Positions 34,874 through 45,870 of a stretch of 64,000 nucleotides of DNA are shown here, one piece after another. The notes under the pieces were generated by a model. That model was not told the origin of the DNA, did not search any database, and saw only the letters and a list, made by a program, of their open reading frames with translations. A program made the translations under genes and the position numbers. The DNA is taken from the NCBI RefSeq assembly GCF_002250505.1, contig NZ_NJGY01000002.1, forward strand, positions 99,878 through 163,877. Reading direction: 5' to 3'. Numbering within the stretch: the stretch's first letter is position 1; the number at the start of each line of letters is the position of its first letter. The DNA is from Janthinobacterium sp. PC23-8. GTDB lineage: Bacteria; Pseudomonadota; Gammaproteobacteria; Burkholderiales; Burkholderiaceae_D.

Positions 34874-36898
34874 TTATTGCGCGCTGTCGCACGGACCTGT
34901 GCCATAGGGACTGGTTTGCCCCGGCGGCGGCACGCGGCGCACGCTGAAGTCCGTGGACAGGGTGGGCAGCGTCAGTTCCGTGGTCGATGTCGCTTCCGTG
35001 CCGGTGACGCTGCCGCGCACGCTCAATGCCACCTGCACCCAGGAACCATAGTTGCGCGGATAGCTGATGGTGAGCGTGGCCAGGCCCAGCGCATCGGTCT
35101 GGCCGCTGGCGCTGACGCTGAGGGGAATGCCGGGCTCGAACACACCGTTGCCGTTCAGGTCATAGGCCGTATTGAAGATGCCGTTGCGCAACACATCCTC
35201 GTTGGCGCAACTGTAGCGCGGCAGTGCCAGGCGCCAGACGCCCGTGTCGGGAAACTCCTGCTTGTCCGCTTCCCATACGAAATAGCCCTTGCCGTAGCGG
35301 CTGGGCCAGCCGGCCGCGGTGATGGCCACGCCGGGAACCGCATTGCCGGCGCTGTCGGAGACGAACACGGCGATATCCTTTTGCAGCACGCTGGGGGAAT
35401 ATTCGCGCACGTTGTTACCGGTGCCAAACTTGATCGACAGCGCTTTTTTTGCCACCGTCAGGCGCACCTGCGCGGTCGCGGTGGCCTCGGTGGCGCCGTC
35501 GATGCTGGCCTGGATCAGCACGCCGTCGCGTCCGCTGTCGAGCGGACCGGCCACATAGGCGGCGCGCGCCAGTCCGCTTGAGTCGGTCAGCACGCGCCCC
35601 GTTTGCCGCAAATAGCCGCCGCTGGGGTCGCTCAAAATGGTAAACAGCACCGGCGCATGCTTGACCGGATTGTTGGCGGCGCCATCGCGCACGACGGCGC
35701 TGAGGGTACTGGCGTTGTCGGTGGCGCCAAGGGTATTGGCTCCCAGCACGGCCGGATCGGCCTGCACGCCGAGCTTGCTGGCAGAGCTCAGCTGGGCGAC
35801 GAATTCCAGCCGCGTTTGCGCCGTGGGGCCGCCGGCGACCGCCGCCGTAATGGTCGCCACGCCCGCGTTGGCCGAGCGCACATAGCTGGTCGGCAGCTTG
35901 CCATTGTCAAAGGCCAGGCTGGACGGCAAGGCCAGGCTGCAGGCGCTGTCCGCATACAAGGTGCCGCGCGACGTCGACAGGCTGGCGCTGCCGCTGCGCG
36001 CCACGCCGCCCGATTCATAGCGCACATCGATGGCCTGGCACGCCATCGCCGGCACTTCCTGCGGCAGTTCGGCGCCATTGGCGTCCAGGCCCACGGCGGG
36101 ACTGACGCGCAGTTCGCCGCCAGCCACCGTGTAGGCGTGCGAGACCGCAGCGCCGAGGGCGCTGGCCGACACGGCGCTATTGCCCGGCGCGCCTGCGGCC
36201 AGGCGCAGCACCAGCTGGCCTTGCGCATTGCTGAGCGCCGCCGCGCCATCTTTCACCATCAGGGCCGTCGCGCCATTGCCGGCATAGCTGATGGCCGCGC
36301 CGCTGACGGGCTGGCGCGCCGAGTCGCGCACGGTCACAGTCAGGTCCGCCTGCTGGCCCGTGGTCAACAAGGACGGGCCGCTCAGTTCCACGGTGCTGCC
36401 GGTGACCGCCACCGTTGCGCTGGCGGCTTGGGCGCCGACGGTGGCCGTGACCTTGATGCTGCGATTGTGTTTGTCGCCACCGGTGCCGAGCACGGCGCGC
36501 GCCTGGCCGTTCTTGTCGGTGACGGTGTCGACGCCGCCCAGAATGCCGGAGTCGGCGGCAAAGGCGATCTTGGCGTTTGGCAACGCCAGGTTGGCCGCGT
36601 CCTTGACCAGCGCGGTGACGCTCACTTCGCTGCCGGCTGCGCCGTTTGACGCCAGTTCGGCGCTGGAAAAGACCAGCCGCACGGAACTGGCCAGGCTGGC
36701 CGGATCGGGCGTGACGGGGGTGACAGGCGTGGTGACGGGCGGAATCACCGGATCGGGCCGGGTGCCGCCGCAACCGACCGTGCTTTGCAAGGCGCAGCCA
36801 CTGACGCTCTGGGGATCGGTGGAACCGCCCCCGCAGGCAGCAAGCAGTATCATCAGGAACAGGGGCAAAGCGTAGCGGCTCGGTCGGCTCGGGGTCAC
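34874..36898 (-). CDS. Surface/periplasmic lipoprotein with bacterial Ig-like (Big_1) repeats
   Basis: A 674-residue protein. The signal ends in MILLAAC (Cys22), so it is a lipoprotein. A Pro/Thr linker (residues 48-65) leads to tandem invasin-type Ig modules with the recurring pattern VTDKNGQARA, SNAQGQLVLRL, DSSGLARAAY and TDALGLATLT. That gives about four or five modules. GTG at 36898 is used: GGAG lies at good distance on the minus strand. Similar large lipoproteins are frequent in Oxalobacteraceae; adhesion or structural roles are inferred only. It stands alone. Confidence 0.78.
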   Translation of the reverse strand: MTPSRPSRYALPLFLMILLAACGGGSTDPQSVSGCALQSTVGCGGTRPDPVIPPVTTPVTPVTPDPASLASSVRLVFSSAELASNGAAGSEVSVTALVKDAANLALPNAKIAFAADSGILGGVDTVTDKNGQARAVLGTGGDKHNRSIKVTATVGAQAASATVAVTGSTVELSGPSLLTTGQQADLTVTVRDSARQPVSGAAISYAGNGATALMVKDGAAALSNAQGQLVLRLAAGAPGNSAVSASALGAAVSHAYTVAGGELRVSPAVGLDANGAELPQEVPAMACQAIDVRYESGGVARSGSASLSTSRGTLYADSACSLALPSSLAFDNGKLPTSYVRSANAGVATITAAVAGGPTAQTRLEFVAQLSSASKLGVQADPAVLGANTLGATDNASTLSAVVRDGAANNPVKHAPVLFTILSDPSGGYLRQTGRVLTDSSGLARAAYVAGPLDSGRDGVLIQASIDGATEATATAQVRLTVAKKALSIKFGTGNNVREYSPSVLQKDIAVFVSDSAGNAVPGVAITAAGWPSRYGKGYFVWEADKQEFPDTGVWRLALPRYSCANEDVLRNGIFNTAYDLNGNGVFEPGIPLSVSASGQTDALGLATLTISYPRNYGSWVQVALSVRGSVTGTEATSTTELTLPTLSTDFSVRRVPPPGQTSPYGTGPCDSAQ

Positions 36899-37076
36899 GG
36901 CGGTCTCCAGGAACGGTCTAGTTGCTTAACGTTAATTTCCTAAGAGTAGCTTTTGCTGACAGTAGGTCCTTGATGCAGAGCAAGCTTGCCCGCCAAGCCG
37001 GCAGCCCGCTTATTTTTCTGGTGCAAGAGGCTGCTATCTGGTAGCATAACGCCCCTTTATTCAGGGAAGGGTCGAC

Positions 37077-38327
37077 ATGGCCAACGCTTGCGGCGTCGAT
37101 TTCGGTACGTCAAATTCCACGGTAGGCTGGGCGCGTCCCGGGCAGAGCACCATGCTCAGCCTGGAAGACGGCAAGACTACCCTGCCGTCGGTGGTGTTCT
37201 TCAATGCGGAAGATGAAGAAGTGAGCTTTGGCCGGGCCGCCCTGGCCGGCTACCTGGCCGGCTACGAAGGCAGGCTGATGCGCTCGCTCAAAAGCCTGCT
37301 GGGCACCAGCCTGATCGACGGCCAGACGGAAGTGGGCGGCCGCGCCATTCCGTTTCGCTTGTTGCTGTCGCAATTTATCGGTGAGGTGAAAAAGCGCGCC
37401 GAGCAGTCGGCCGGCCGCGAATTCAACTCGGCCGTGTTTGGCCGCCCCGTCTTCTTTATCGACGACAACGCCCAGGCCGACCAGCTGGCGCAGGACACCC
37501 TGGCCGAGGTGGCGCGTTCGGTCGGCTTCAAGGACGTGGCTTTCCAGTTCGAGCCGATCGCCGCCGCCTTCGATTACGAGTCGCAGATCGAGCGCGAAGA
37601 GCTGGTGCTGATCGCCGACATCGGCGGCGGCACTTCGGACTTCTCGCTGGTGCGTCTGTCGCCCGAACGCGCCAGGAAAACCGAGCGCCGCGACGATATC
37701 CTGGCCACCGGCGGCGTGCATATCGGCGGCACCGACTTCGATAAATACCTGAGTCTGTCGTCGGTGATGCCGCTGCTCGGCTATGGCAGCCGCCTGAACA
37801 ACAATAGCGAAGTGCCGTCCAGCTACTATTTCAACCTGGCTACCTGGCATACCATCAACCTGGCTTATACCAAGAAGATCTGGGTGCAGCTGGCCGATGT
37901 ATGCCGCGATGCGCGAGAGCAAGACAAGGTGAAACGCCTGCAAAAGCTGATCGACGAGCGCGCCGGGCACTGGCTGGCGATGAAGGTGGAAGAAGGCAAG
38001 ATCGCGCTGTCCGACGCGCAGGAAGTGCAACTCGAGCTGGACCGCCTGTCGCCGGCACAAAGCCTGTTGCTCAAACGCAGCCAGTTTGACGAAGCCATCG
38101 GCCACCTGTGCGGCAGCGTGGAAGACACTGTGCTGCGCCTGCTGCGCGACGCCGGCGTGGCGCCGGAAGCGGTCGACACCGTGTTCTTCACGGGTGGCTC
38201 GAGCGGCGTCGGCCTGCTGCGTGAAAAAATCGCCGCCCTGGTGCCGTCGGCGCGCAAGGTGGAAGGTGATCTGTTCGGCAGTATTGGTGCCGGTCTGGCG
38301 CTCGACGCAGTGCGCAAGTTCGGTTAA
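37077..38327 (+). CDS. yegD: Hsp70-family chaperone-like protein, YegD type
   Basis: A 416-residue protein with only the Hsp70/actin ATPase fold. Phosphate-1 is GVDFGTSNSTVGW (residues 6-18), phosphate-2 is VLIADIGGGTSDFSLV, and the adenosine motif is VFFTGGSSGVGLL. A helical insert lies at residues 270-345. The substrate-binding domain of DnaK is absent, as in E. coli YegD. Client and role unknown. AGGGAAGGG lies near the ATG. It is followed 35 bases later by an exonuclease gene, probably the same transcript. Confidence 0.85.
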   Translation: MANACGVDFGTSNSTVGWARPGQSTMLSLEDGKTTLPSVVFFNAEDEEVSFGRAALAGYLAGYEGRLMRSLKSLLGTSLIDGQTEVGGRAIPFRLLLSQFIGEVKKRAEQSAGREFNSAVFGRPVFFIDDNAQADQLAQDTLAEVARSVGFKDVAFQFEPIAAAFDYESQIEREELVLIADIGGGTSDFSLVRLSPERARKTERRDDILATGGVHIGGTDFDKYLSLSSVMPLLGYGSRLNNNSEVPSSYYFNLATWHTINLAYTKKIWVQLADVCRDAREQDKVKRLQKLIDERAGHWLAMKVEEGKIALSDAQEVQLELDRLSPAQSLLLKRSQFDEAIGHLCGSVEDTVLRLLRDAGVAPEAVDTVFFTGGSSGVGLLREKIAALVPSARKVEGDLFGSIGAGLALDAVRKFG

Positions 38328-38362
38328 GCTGTTCCACCGCCGCCACCGAGAAAGCCCGCCAG

Positions 38363-38992
38363 ATGAATGTGTTTGAGCAACCGATTGTCATGATCGACTT
38401 TGAGACTACCGGTTTGTCGCCCGACATGGGCGACCGCATCACGGAAGTGGCGGCACTGCGCATCGAAGGCGGCCGGATCACCGACCGCTATGTCAGCCTG
38501 ATCAATTGCAATGCGCGCATCCCGTCGTTCATCACGGGCCTGACGGGCATTACGCAAGCCATGCTTGACCGGGCGCCGCCAGTGGCCGAGGTGGTGCCGC
38601 AGTTGCTGGAATTTATCGGCAACGACGCCTTGTCGGCCCATAACGCCAGCTTCGATGAAAAATTCCTGCGCGCCGAGAGCGCCCGGCTGGACCTGGCGCC
38701 CGCGCACCGTTCGCTGGTGTGCTCCCTGAAACTGTCGCGCCGCGTGTTTCCAGGCCTGTCGAGCTACAAGCTCGGTTTGCTGTCCGGCCAGCTGGGCATC
38801 GCTTTCAAGAGCGCGGCGCACAGGGCCGAGTCCGATGCGGAAGTGGCGGCCCAGGTGCTGCTCCATATCGGCCGCCATTTGCGCAGCAATTACGGCATCG
38901 ATGGCGTCGACGCCGACCTGCTGGTGGCGCTCAACAAGTTGGCCGCCGCCAAGGTGCCGCAGTTCCTGCTGAAACATCCGGCAAGGCGCTGA
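38363..38992 (+). CDS. DnaQ-like 3'-5' exonuclease (DEDDh)
   Basis: A 209-residue protein with the three exonuclease motifs: DFETTGLSP (Exo I), SAHNASFDEKFL (Exo II) and HRAESDAEVAAQ (Exo III with the His-x4-Asp of DEDDh enzymes). It is a stand-alone epsilon-like or RNase-T-like nuclease rather than the polymerase III subunit, judging by its size and location. It likely trims DNA or RNA 3' ends. ATG 38363 follows a Gly/Arg-rich stretch without a strong ribosome site. Confidence 0.85.
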   Translation: MNVFEQPIVMIDFETTGLSPDMGDRITEVAALRIEGGRITDRYVSLINCNARIPSFITGLTGITQAMLDRAPPVAEVVPQLLEFIGNDALSAHNASFDEKFLRAESARLDLAPAHRSLVCSLKLSRRVFPGLSSYKLGLLSGQLGIAFKSAAHRAESDAEVAAQVLLHIGRHLRSNYGIDGVDADLLVALNKLAAAKVPQFLLKHPARR

Positions 38993-39201
38993 TTCAGGCG
39001 CTAACTCAGGCGTCGACCCTGCCCCCCATCCGAAGCGGACTCATCAAAGCGATGTAATTTTATTATTGCCTTTGAGTTCGCTCAAGCCTGCCAGTTCCCC
39101 GGAATTTACAATGCAATCCATCAGCGATGTTGCCGTTGTGTGCTGCCGTGCCTGGCGGCCTGGCGGCCTGGCGTCATGGCAGGGCGAGCGAGGAGGCGCA
39201 C

Positions 39202-40581
39202 ATGGACAAACACCATACTGCCAGGGACAGCCACCAGGCCTATATCTGGTTCCGCACGGCGGCCGAGCAAGGTAACGCCTATGCGCAGTTCAACCTCGGC
39301 CTGATGTATAAAAAGGGCGAGGGCGTCAGGCAGGATGACGCGCGCGCCTTTATCTGGCTGCGCCTGGCCGCGCTGCAGGGGCTGGCGTTTGCGCAAAATC
39401 ATCTGGGGGCCATGTATTACCACGGCCGCGGCGTGACGCAAAGCGATGAGGAAGCGGTACAGTGGTTTTTGCGCGCGGCGAACCAGGGCGACGCCTCGGC
39501 CCAGCAGAACCTGGGGCAGATGTACCGCAAGGGGCGCGGCGTGCTGCAAAGCGACGAGCTGGCGCTGGCCTGGTTTTACCGCGCCTCGGAGCAAGGCGTG
39601 GCCAGCGCCCAATCCTTGCTGGGCGAAGCCTATGCCCAGGGCCTGGGCGCAAAAAGGAACGATGCGCTGGCGCTGGCCTGGTTCCGCAAGGCCGCGCTGC
39701 AGGGCGACGCCCAGGCCCAGCTGAACCTGGGCCTTGCTTACCAGCGCGGCCACGGCGTGATGCAAAGCGACACCCAGGCCGTGGCCTGGTTTCGCCAGGC
39801 GGCCGCGCAAGGCCTGGCCGTGGCGCAGCGTCAGCTGGGCGTGGCCTATGGCAAAGGCGCAGGCGTGGCGCTCGATCAGCTGCGCGCCTACGCCTGGCTG
39901 CTGCGCGCGGCCGAGCAGGACGACGCCGACGCCCAGTTCAGCCTGGGCTTGATGCTGGCGCGCGGCCACGGTGTAGACCAGGACGAGGCGAGCGCCGTGG
40001 CCTGGTACCGCCGCGCCGCCCGCCAGGGCCATTGCTCGGCGCAATACAACCTGGGCGGCATGCTGGCCGGCGGGCGCGGCGTGGCGCGCAATGTGCGCGA
40101 GGCCGTCGAATGGTATGGCAAGGCGGCCGGGCAGGGCGCCGCGAACGCGCAGTTCAACCTGGGCGTGCTGTATGCCAACGGCCAGGGCGTGGCGTACGAT
40201 CCGGCGCGCGCCGTGCGCTGGTACCGCAAGGCCGCCGACCAGGGCGACGCCAGTGCCCAGAACAACCTGGGCGTGATGTATGCAAACGGCCACGGCGTGC
40301 CGCAGGACGACGACATGGCCGTGCACTGGTATGCGCGCGCGGCCGAGCAGGGCCACGCCCTGGCCCAGTACAACCTGGGCAGCATGTACAACAGCGGGCG
40401 TGGCGTGCCGAAAGACCCGGTGCGCTCCTACATGTGGGTGGCGCTGGCAGCCGAGAGCGGCGACAGCACGGCCGGCGGCGCCGTCGCCGGCTACGCCCGC
40501 AAGCTGTCCACCGACGACCTGGGCAAGGCCCACGCGCTGACCCGGCAATGGAAGCGCGCGCGGGCGCCAGCGTCCGATTGA
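39202..40581 (+). CDS. Sel1-repeat (TPR-like) protein, 11 repeats
   Basis: A 459-residue protein made almost entirely of about eleven Sel1 repeats of 36 residues, each with the pattern A-x-Q-G-x-A-x-A-Q-x-x-L-G and a G-x-G-V turn. They are arrayed from residue 15 to about 440. AGGAGG at 39191-39196 selects the ATG at 39202, giving no signal peptide; an upstream start at 39127 would add a weakly hydrophobic stretch and has no ribosome site. Such solenoids bind protein partners. The repeats are well conserved at the DNA level, so recombination-prone. Partner unknown. Confidence 0.85.
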   Translation: MDKHHTARDSHQAYIWFRTAAEQGNAYAQFNLGLMYKKGEGVRQDDARAFIWLRLAALQGLAFAQNHLGAMYYHGRGVTQSDEEAVQWFLRAANQGDASAQQNLGQMYRKGRGVLQSDELALAWFYRASEQGVASAQSLLGEAYAQGLGAKRNDALALAWFRKAALQGDAQAQLNLGLAYQRGHGVMQSDTQAVAWFRQAAAQGLAVAQRQLGVAYGKGAGVALDQLRAYAWLLRAAEQDDADAQFSLGLMLARGHGVDQDEASAVAWYRRAARQGHCSAQYNLGGMLAGGRGVARNVREAVEWYGKAAGQGAANAQFNLGVLYANGQGVAYDPARAVRWYRKAADQGDASAQNNLGVMYANGHGVPQDDDMAVHWYARAAEQGHALAQYNLGSMYNSGRGVPKDPVRSYMWVALAAESGDSTAGGAVAGYARKLSTDDLGKAHALTRQWKRARAPASD

Positions 40582-40638
40582 GTGGCTCCGGCAACTACCG
40601 GGTGCTGGCGGCAACAGATTTACCGATCTGGCAAGGAT

Positions 40639-42531
40639 TCAAGCCGCATCGGGGCGCGGCAGCGCGGCCTGGCGCCGGTCCAGGAACAGGCTGTTGCCGT
40701 GGATTTTCTTGGCTTGCCGCTTCGCTTCGGCCGCCTGCGTGGCGATCTGGTGGTGGGTGTAATACTGGTGCGCCGACACCTTGATCACGCCTAACGACAA
40801 GCTGATCAATGAATAAAACACTTTTTTCCCCTGCCGGTCTTCGGTGATATAGCCGCCGCGTGCGCAGTCGTCCATGCTGTAGAACGCCAGGATGGCGGCC
40901 GCGAAGTCGTTCAGCATGGCCTCGCAGCGCGTCTCCCAGTCCTCGCTCTGGAACAGGATCATGAAATCGTCGCCGCCGATATGGCCGATGAAGTCGCGGT
41001 TCGGATCGCAATGGCTGCTGAGGATTTCCCCGGTCAGCTGGATCACGTCGTCGCCCTTGCGGTAGCCGTAGACGTCGTTGAACGGTTTGAAATGGTCGAG
41101 GTCGCAATAGCAGACCCAGAAGCGGGCAGCGCTGTGCAGCAGGCGGTCGATATGCTCGTTGATCGGCACATTGCCCGGCAATTGCGTGAGCGGATTGGCG
41201 TAGCGGGCCGCGTTGATCTGCATCTGCGTGATTTCGCGCATCAGGTCGTGCCCCGTGCCCATGCCCATATAGCGGCCGTTCTCGGTAATGATAAAGCCGT
41301 TGTACAGGTGGTGGGCGTCCGATTGCGCCATGGTGTAGCTCAGTTCCTGCAAGCTCGTTTCATGGTCGGCGATCAGGGGCTTGCTATCCATAAACACCCG
41401 GCATGATTTCTTGCCATACAGTTCGCGCTGGTAGGGGCGGGCAAAGTGGTCGATCATGTCGAAGCGGCTGATCAGGCCCAGCGGCACGCCGTCGTCCACC
41501 ACGGGAATGATCATGAGCTTGGGTTCCTTCATGAAGATCTCGTAGACCTCGTTGTTGTTTTTTGCTGGCGAGATCGACGATACGCGGTGCAGCAGCTTGC
41601 GGATGCTGACGCCATTTTTTTCCAGGCTGCTGCGCTGCGGATACACGGCCACGCCGTGGCGCCCCAGCGCCTGCACCACCTCGGCCGGCAGCGTGCGCGC
41701 CGGCACGGCATGCGGCCGGCCCAGGTGGTAACCCTGGCCGAACGCCACGCCCAGATCGCGCAGCACCAGCAATTCCGCCTGCGCCTCGATGCCTTCGGCG
41801 ATCACCAGCGTGCCCGATTTTTCGGCGATCTCCTGGATCGAGCGCACGAACTGCAGTTTGATGGGGTCGCTATTGATGCCCTGGATAAAATGCATGTCGA
41901 TCTTCACGTACTCGGGCCGCAGTTCCGACCACAGGCGCAGGCTGGAAAATCCTTCGCCCAGGTCGTCGATGGCGATCTGGAAGCCCATGTTGCGGTAGTG
42001 TAGTACCGCTTCGCGCATCAGCTCGTAGTCATAGGTGGGCTGGTTTTCCGTCAGTTCGATGATCACGCGCTCCGGATTGATGCCGATCTGCGCGATGTAT
42101 TCCAGGGTTTCGCCATGGCGCGCATTGCGCAGCAGCAAGCATTCCGGGCTAACGTTGAGAAACAGCTTGCCTGGCAGATTCAGTTCCGCAAAGCGTTCGA
42201 GCACCACCTGCCGGCACAGATGTTCCACTTCCAGCGTCAGGCCGCAGGCGCGCGCCACCTTGAACAGATTCATCGGCGCATGCAGCGGGCTGTCGGACGG
42301 ACCCCGTATCAGTCCCTCGTAGCCGATGATGTCGCCGCTGGCCATCTGGATGATGGGCTGGAACAGGGCGGTCAGCTTGCGTCCGGCGAGAATGTCGTGC
42401 AATACATCGTCGGCTTCGACTGTCATGGGAAGCGGGAGGGGGGCAGGGGCTGGCGGTTTCAGATAGGCCACATTCGCAGGGAACGCTGGGTCCGGAATGG
42501 ACATGGCGGAAGGCAGGGCGAATCTGTGCAT
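40639..42531 (-). CDS. EAL-CBS-GGDEF c-di-GMP signalling protein
   Basis: A soluble protein of about 630 residues. The EAL domain comes first: YEGLIRG (ExL-like signature), FLNVSPECLL, IIELTEN, IDDLGEGFSSL, KIDMHFIQG and AEGIEAQAEL, with the metal acids present. A pair of CBS modules follows (about residues 300-420). GGDEF is last (CDLDHFKPFNDVYGYRKGD, then HIGGDDF). Both catalytic halves look competent; the CBS pair may bind an adenine nucleotide. The start is uncertain: ATG 42531 and 42504 both lack a clear ribosome site, and the open frame extends to 42666. No membrane helix after the chosen start. Confidence 0.8.
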   Translation of the reverse strand: MHRFALPSAMSIPDPAFPANVAYLKPPAPAPLPLPMTVEADDVLHDILAGRKLTALFQPIIQMASGDIIGYEGLIRGPSDSPLHAPMNLFKVARACGLTLEVEHLCRQVVLERFAELNLPGKLFLNVSPECLLLRNARHGETLEYIAQIGINPERVIIELTENQPTYDYELMREAVLHYRNMGFQIAIDDLGEGFSSLRLWSELRPEYVKIDMHFIQGINSDPIKLQFVRSIQEIAEKSGTLVIAEGIEAQAELLVLRDLGVAFGQGYHLGRPHAVPARTLPAEVVQALGRHGVAVYPQRSSLEKNGVSIRKLLHRVSSISPAKNNNEVYEIFMKEPKLMIIPVVDDGVPLGLISRFDMIDHFARPYQRELYGKKSCRVFMDSKPLIADHETSLQELSYTMAQSDAHHLYNGFIITENGRYMGMGTGHDLMREITQMQINAARYANPLTQLPGNVPINEHIDRLLHSAARFWVCYCDLDHFKPFNDVYGYRKGDDVIQLTGEILSSHCDPNRDFIGHIGGDDFMILFQSEDWETRCEAMLNDFAAAILAFYSMDDCARGGYITEDRQGKKVFYSLISLSLGVIKVSAHQYYTHHQIATQAAEAKRQAKKIHGNSLFLDRRQAALPRPDAA

Positions 42532-42749
42532 GGCGGAAGGTGGTGCGTCGGTAGTGGCACGGCCACCGGACGGGCCATGATCATGTTGGCTATAGTAAAT
42601 ATGTTTTATGACAGCTTGATGAAATGCCCAAATAAAAGATGGAGAAAGGCCGGCATAACTGTGCATTAAAAGTTGCGATACGCGCTATGATTTAAGTTGG
42701 CGAAAGTCAACATGGCAGGCTGGCAGCCTCCCTTCTTAGACATCCAACA

Positions 42750-44951
<2,202 letters not shown>

Positions 44952-44963
44952 GGCCAGCAATGT

Positions 44964-45000
44964 GTCGGATTACGCGGGGCTTGCGCCCCGCTGATCCGAC
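44964..45000. terminator. Strong inverted repeat between convergent genes (REP-like hairpin)
   Basis: Outer arms GTCGGAT (44964-44970) and ATCCGAC (44994-45000) enclose inner arms GCGGGGC (44974-44980) and GCCCCGC (44985-44991). It lies 12 bases after the oligopeptidase stop and touches the stop of the last gene of the minus-strand operon. Without a T tract it may be a bidirectional terminator or one copy of a dispersed REP-like element. Similar GTCGGAT/ATCCGAC hairpins occur widely in Betaproteobacteria. Confidence 0.6.
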
Positions 45001-45870
45001 CTACGCTGGCGCTATCCTGGCCAGCACACCTTTCCCGAATGCCGCCTGATACGGCAAATCCTTGCGCTGCGCATAGCCGATATAGCAGTCGCACTTGAAG
45101 CGCGGGCAGCTGCGCTCCTGCAGGATATCGGCCAGCTCACTGTCGTACAGATTGCCCAGCCGCTCAGGCACAAAATGGCAGCGCGCCAGTTCGCCGTCGC
45201 CGTCGACCGACAGCGCCGTCTCGCCGGCGAAGCAGCCCTTGCCGCGCGACGGCGCCGGGCGCCGGCTTTGCGCGAACCATGGGTCGATGTCATCGAGCCA
45301 GGCCAGGTCTCCGGCAGCGTAGTAGCCTGGGCCGCGCCGGTCATAGGCGTTCAGCCACAGGTAGACGTGCTTCGGCAACGCTGCGCGCAGCGCTGCAATG
45401 GCGCCGTAGTGTTCATGCAGGGCCACCACGCCGACCGAATAACGCACGCCCATTGTGTCCAGGCGCGCGCAGCGTTCGAGAAAGCGCCTGATCGTGGTCT
45501 GGCCCGGGTGGAAGGTGCACCACAGGCCGATCTTTTCCAGGCCATCCATGCCATCGAGCCAGTTTAATGGGCCGGACAGATTGGTCTGCAGCGCCACCTG
45601 TTGCACATGGCGCAGGGCCGCCAGGTTCTGCATGGCGCTGCGGTAGTGGCGCCGCACCAGCGCTTCGCCCCACGGTGTAAACAGCACGCCGATGGGGCGC
45701 GCCTGTTGCGCCACCCAGGCCGTAAAACGCGCCACCTCGCGCGCGTCGCGGGCCAGCGCGGCGCGGCTGTCCTGCTTCTTGGCAAACGGGCAGTAGCCGC
45801 AGGCGTAGTTGCAGCTGGCCAGCGTGCCCCGGTAGAGCAGCGACAACATGGTTTGCCGCGCCGTCAGCAC
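45001..45870 (-). CDS. STM4011-family radical SAM protein
   Basis: A 289-residue radical SAM enzyme. The cluster motif is Cys20-x3-Cys24-x2-Cys27 (ASCNYACGYCPF). A C-terminal Cys set (GKGCFAGE, ARCHFVP, SCPRFKCDCYIGYA) resembles the auxiliary-cluster SPASM/twitch region of peptide-modifying enzymes. It is the last gene of a five-gene operon and overlaps the previous gene by seven bases. Start is GTG 45870; an ATG at 45849 is possible. The reaction is unknown. SPASM-like enzymes usually act on peptides or proteins, which guides the hypothesis for the cluster. Confidence 0.85.
   Translation of the reverse strand: MLTARQTMLSLLYRGTLASCNYACGYCPFAKKQDSRAALARDAREVARFTAWVAQQARPIGVLFTPWGEALVRRHYRSAMQNLAALRHVQQVALQTNLSGPLNWLDGMDGLEKIGLWCTFHPGQTTIRRFLERCARLDTMGVRYSVGVVALHEHYGAIAALRAALPKHVYLWLNAYDRRGPGYYAAGDLAWLDDIDPWFAQSRRPAPSRGKGCFAGETALSVDGDGELARCHFVPERLGNLYDSELADILQERSCPRFKCDCYIGYAQRKDLPYQAAFGKGVLARIAPA

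Noticed and set aside
39202-40581. Periodic repeats that look like a tandem DNA array or CRISPR
   Set aside because: The periodicity is about 108 bases and in frame, explained by the 36-residue Sel1 repeats. There are no identical repeats with unique spacers.
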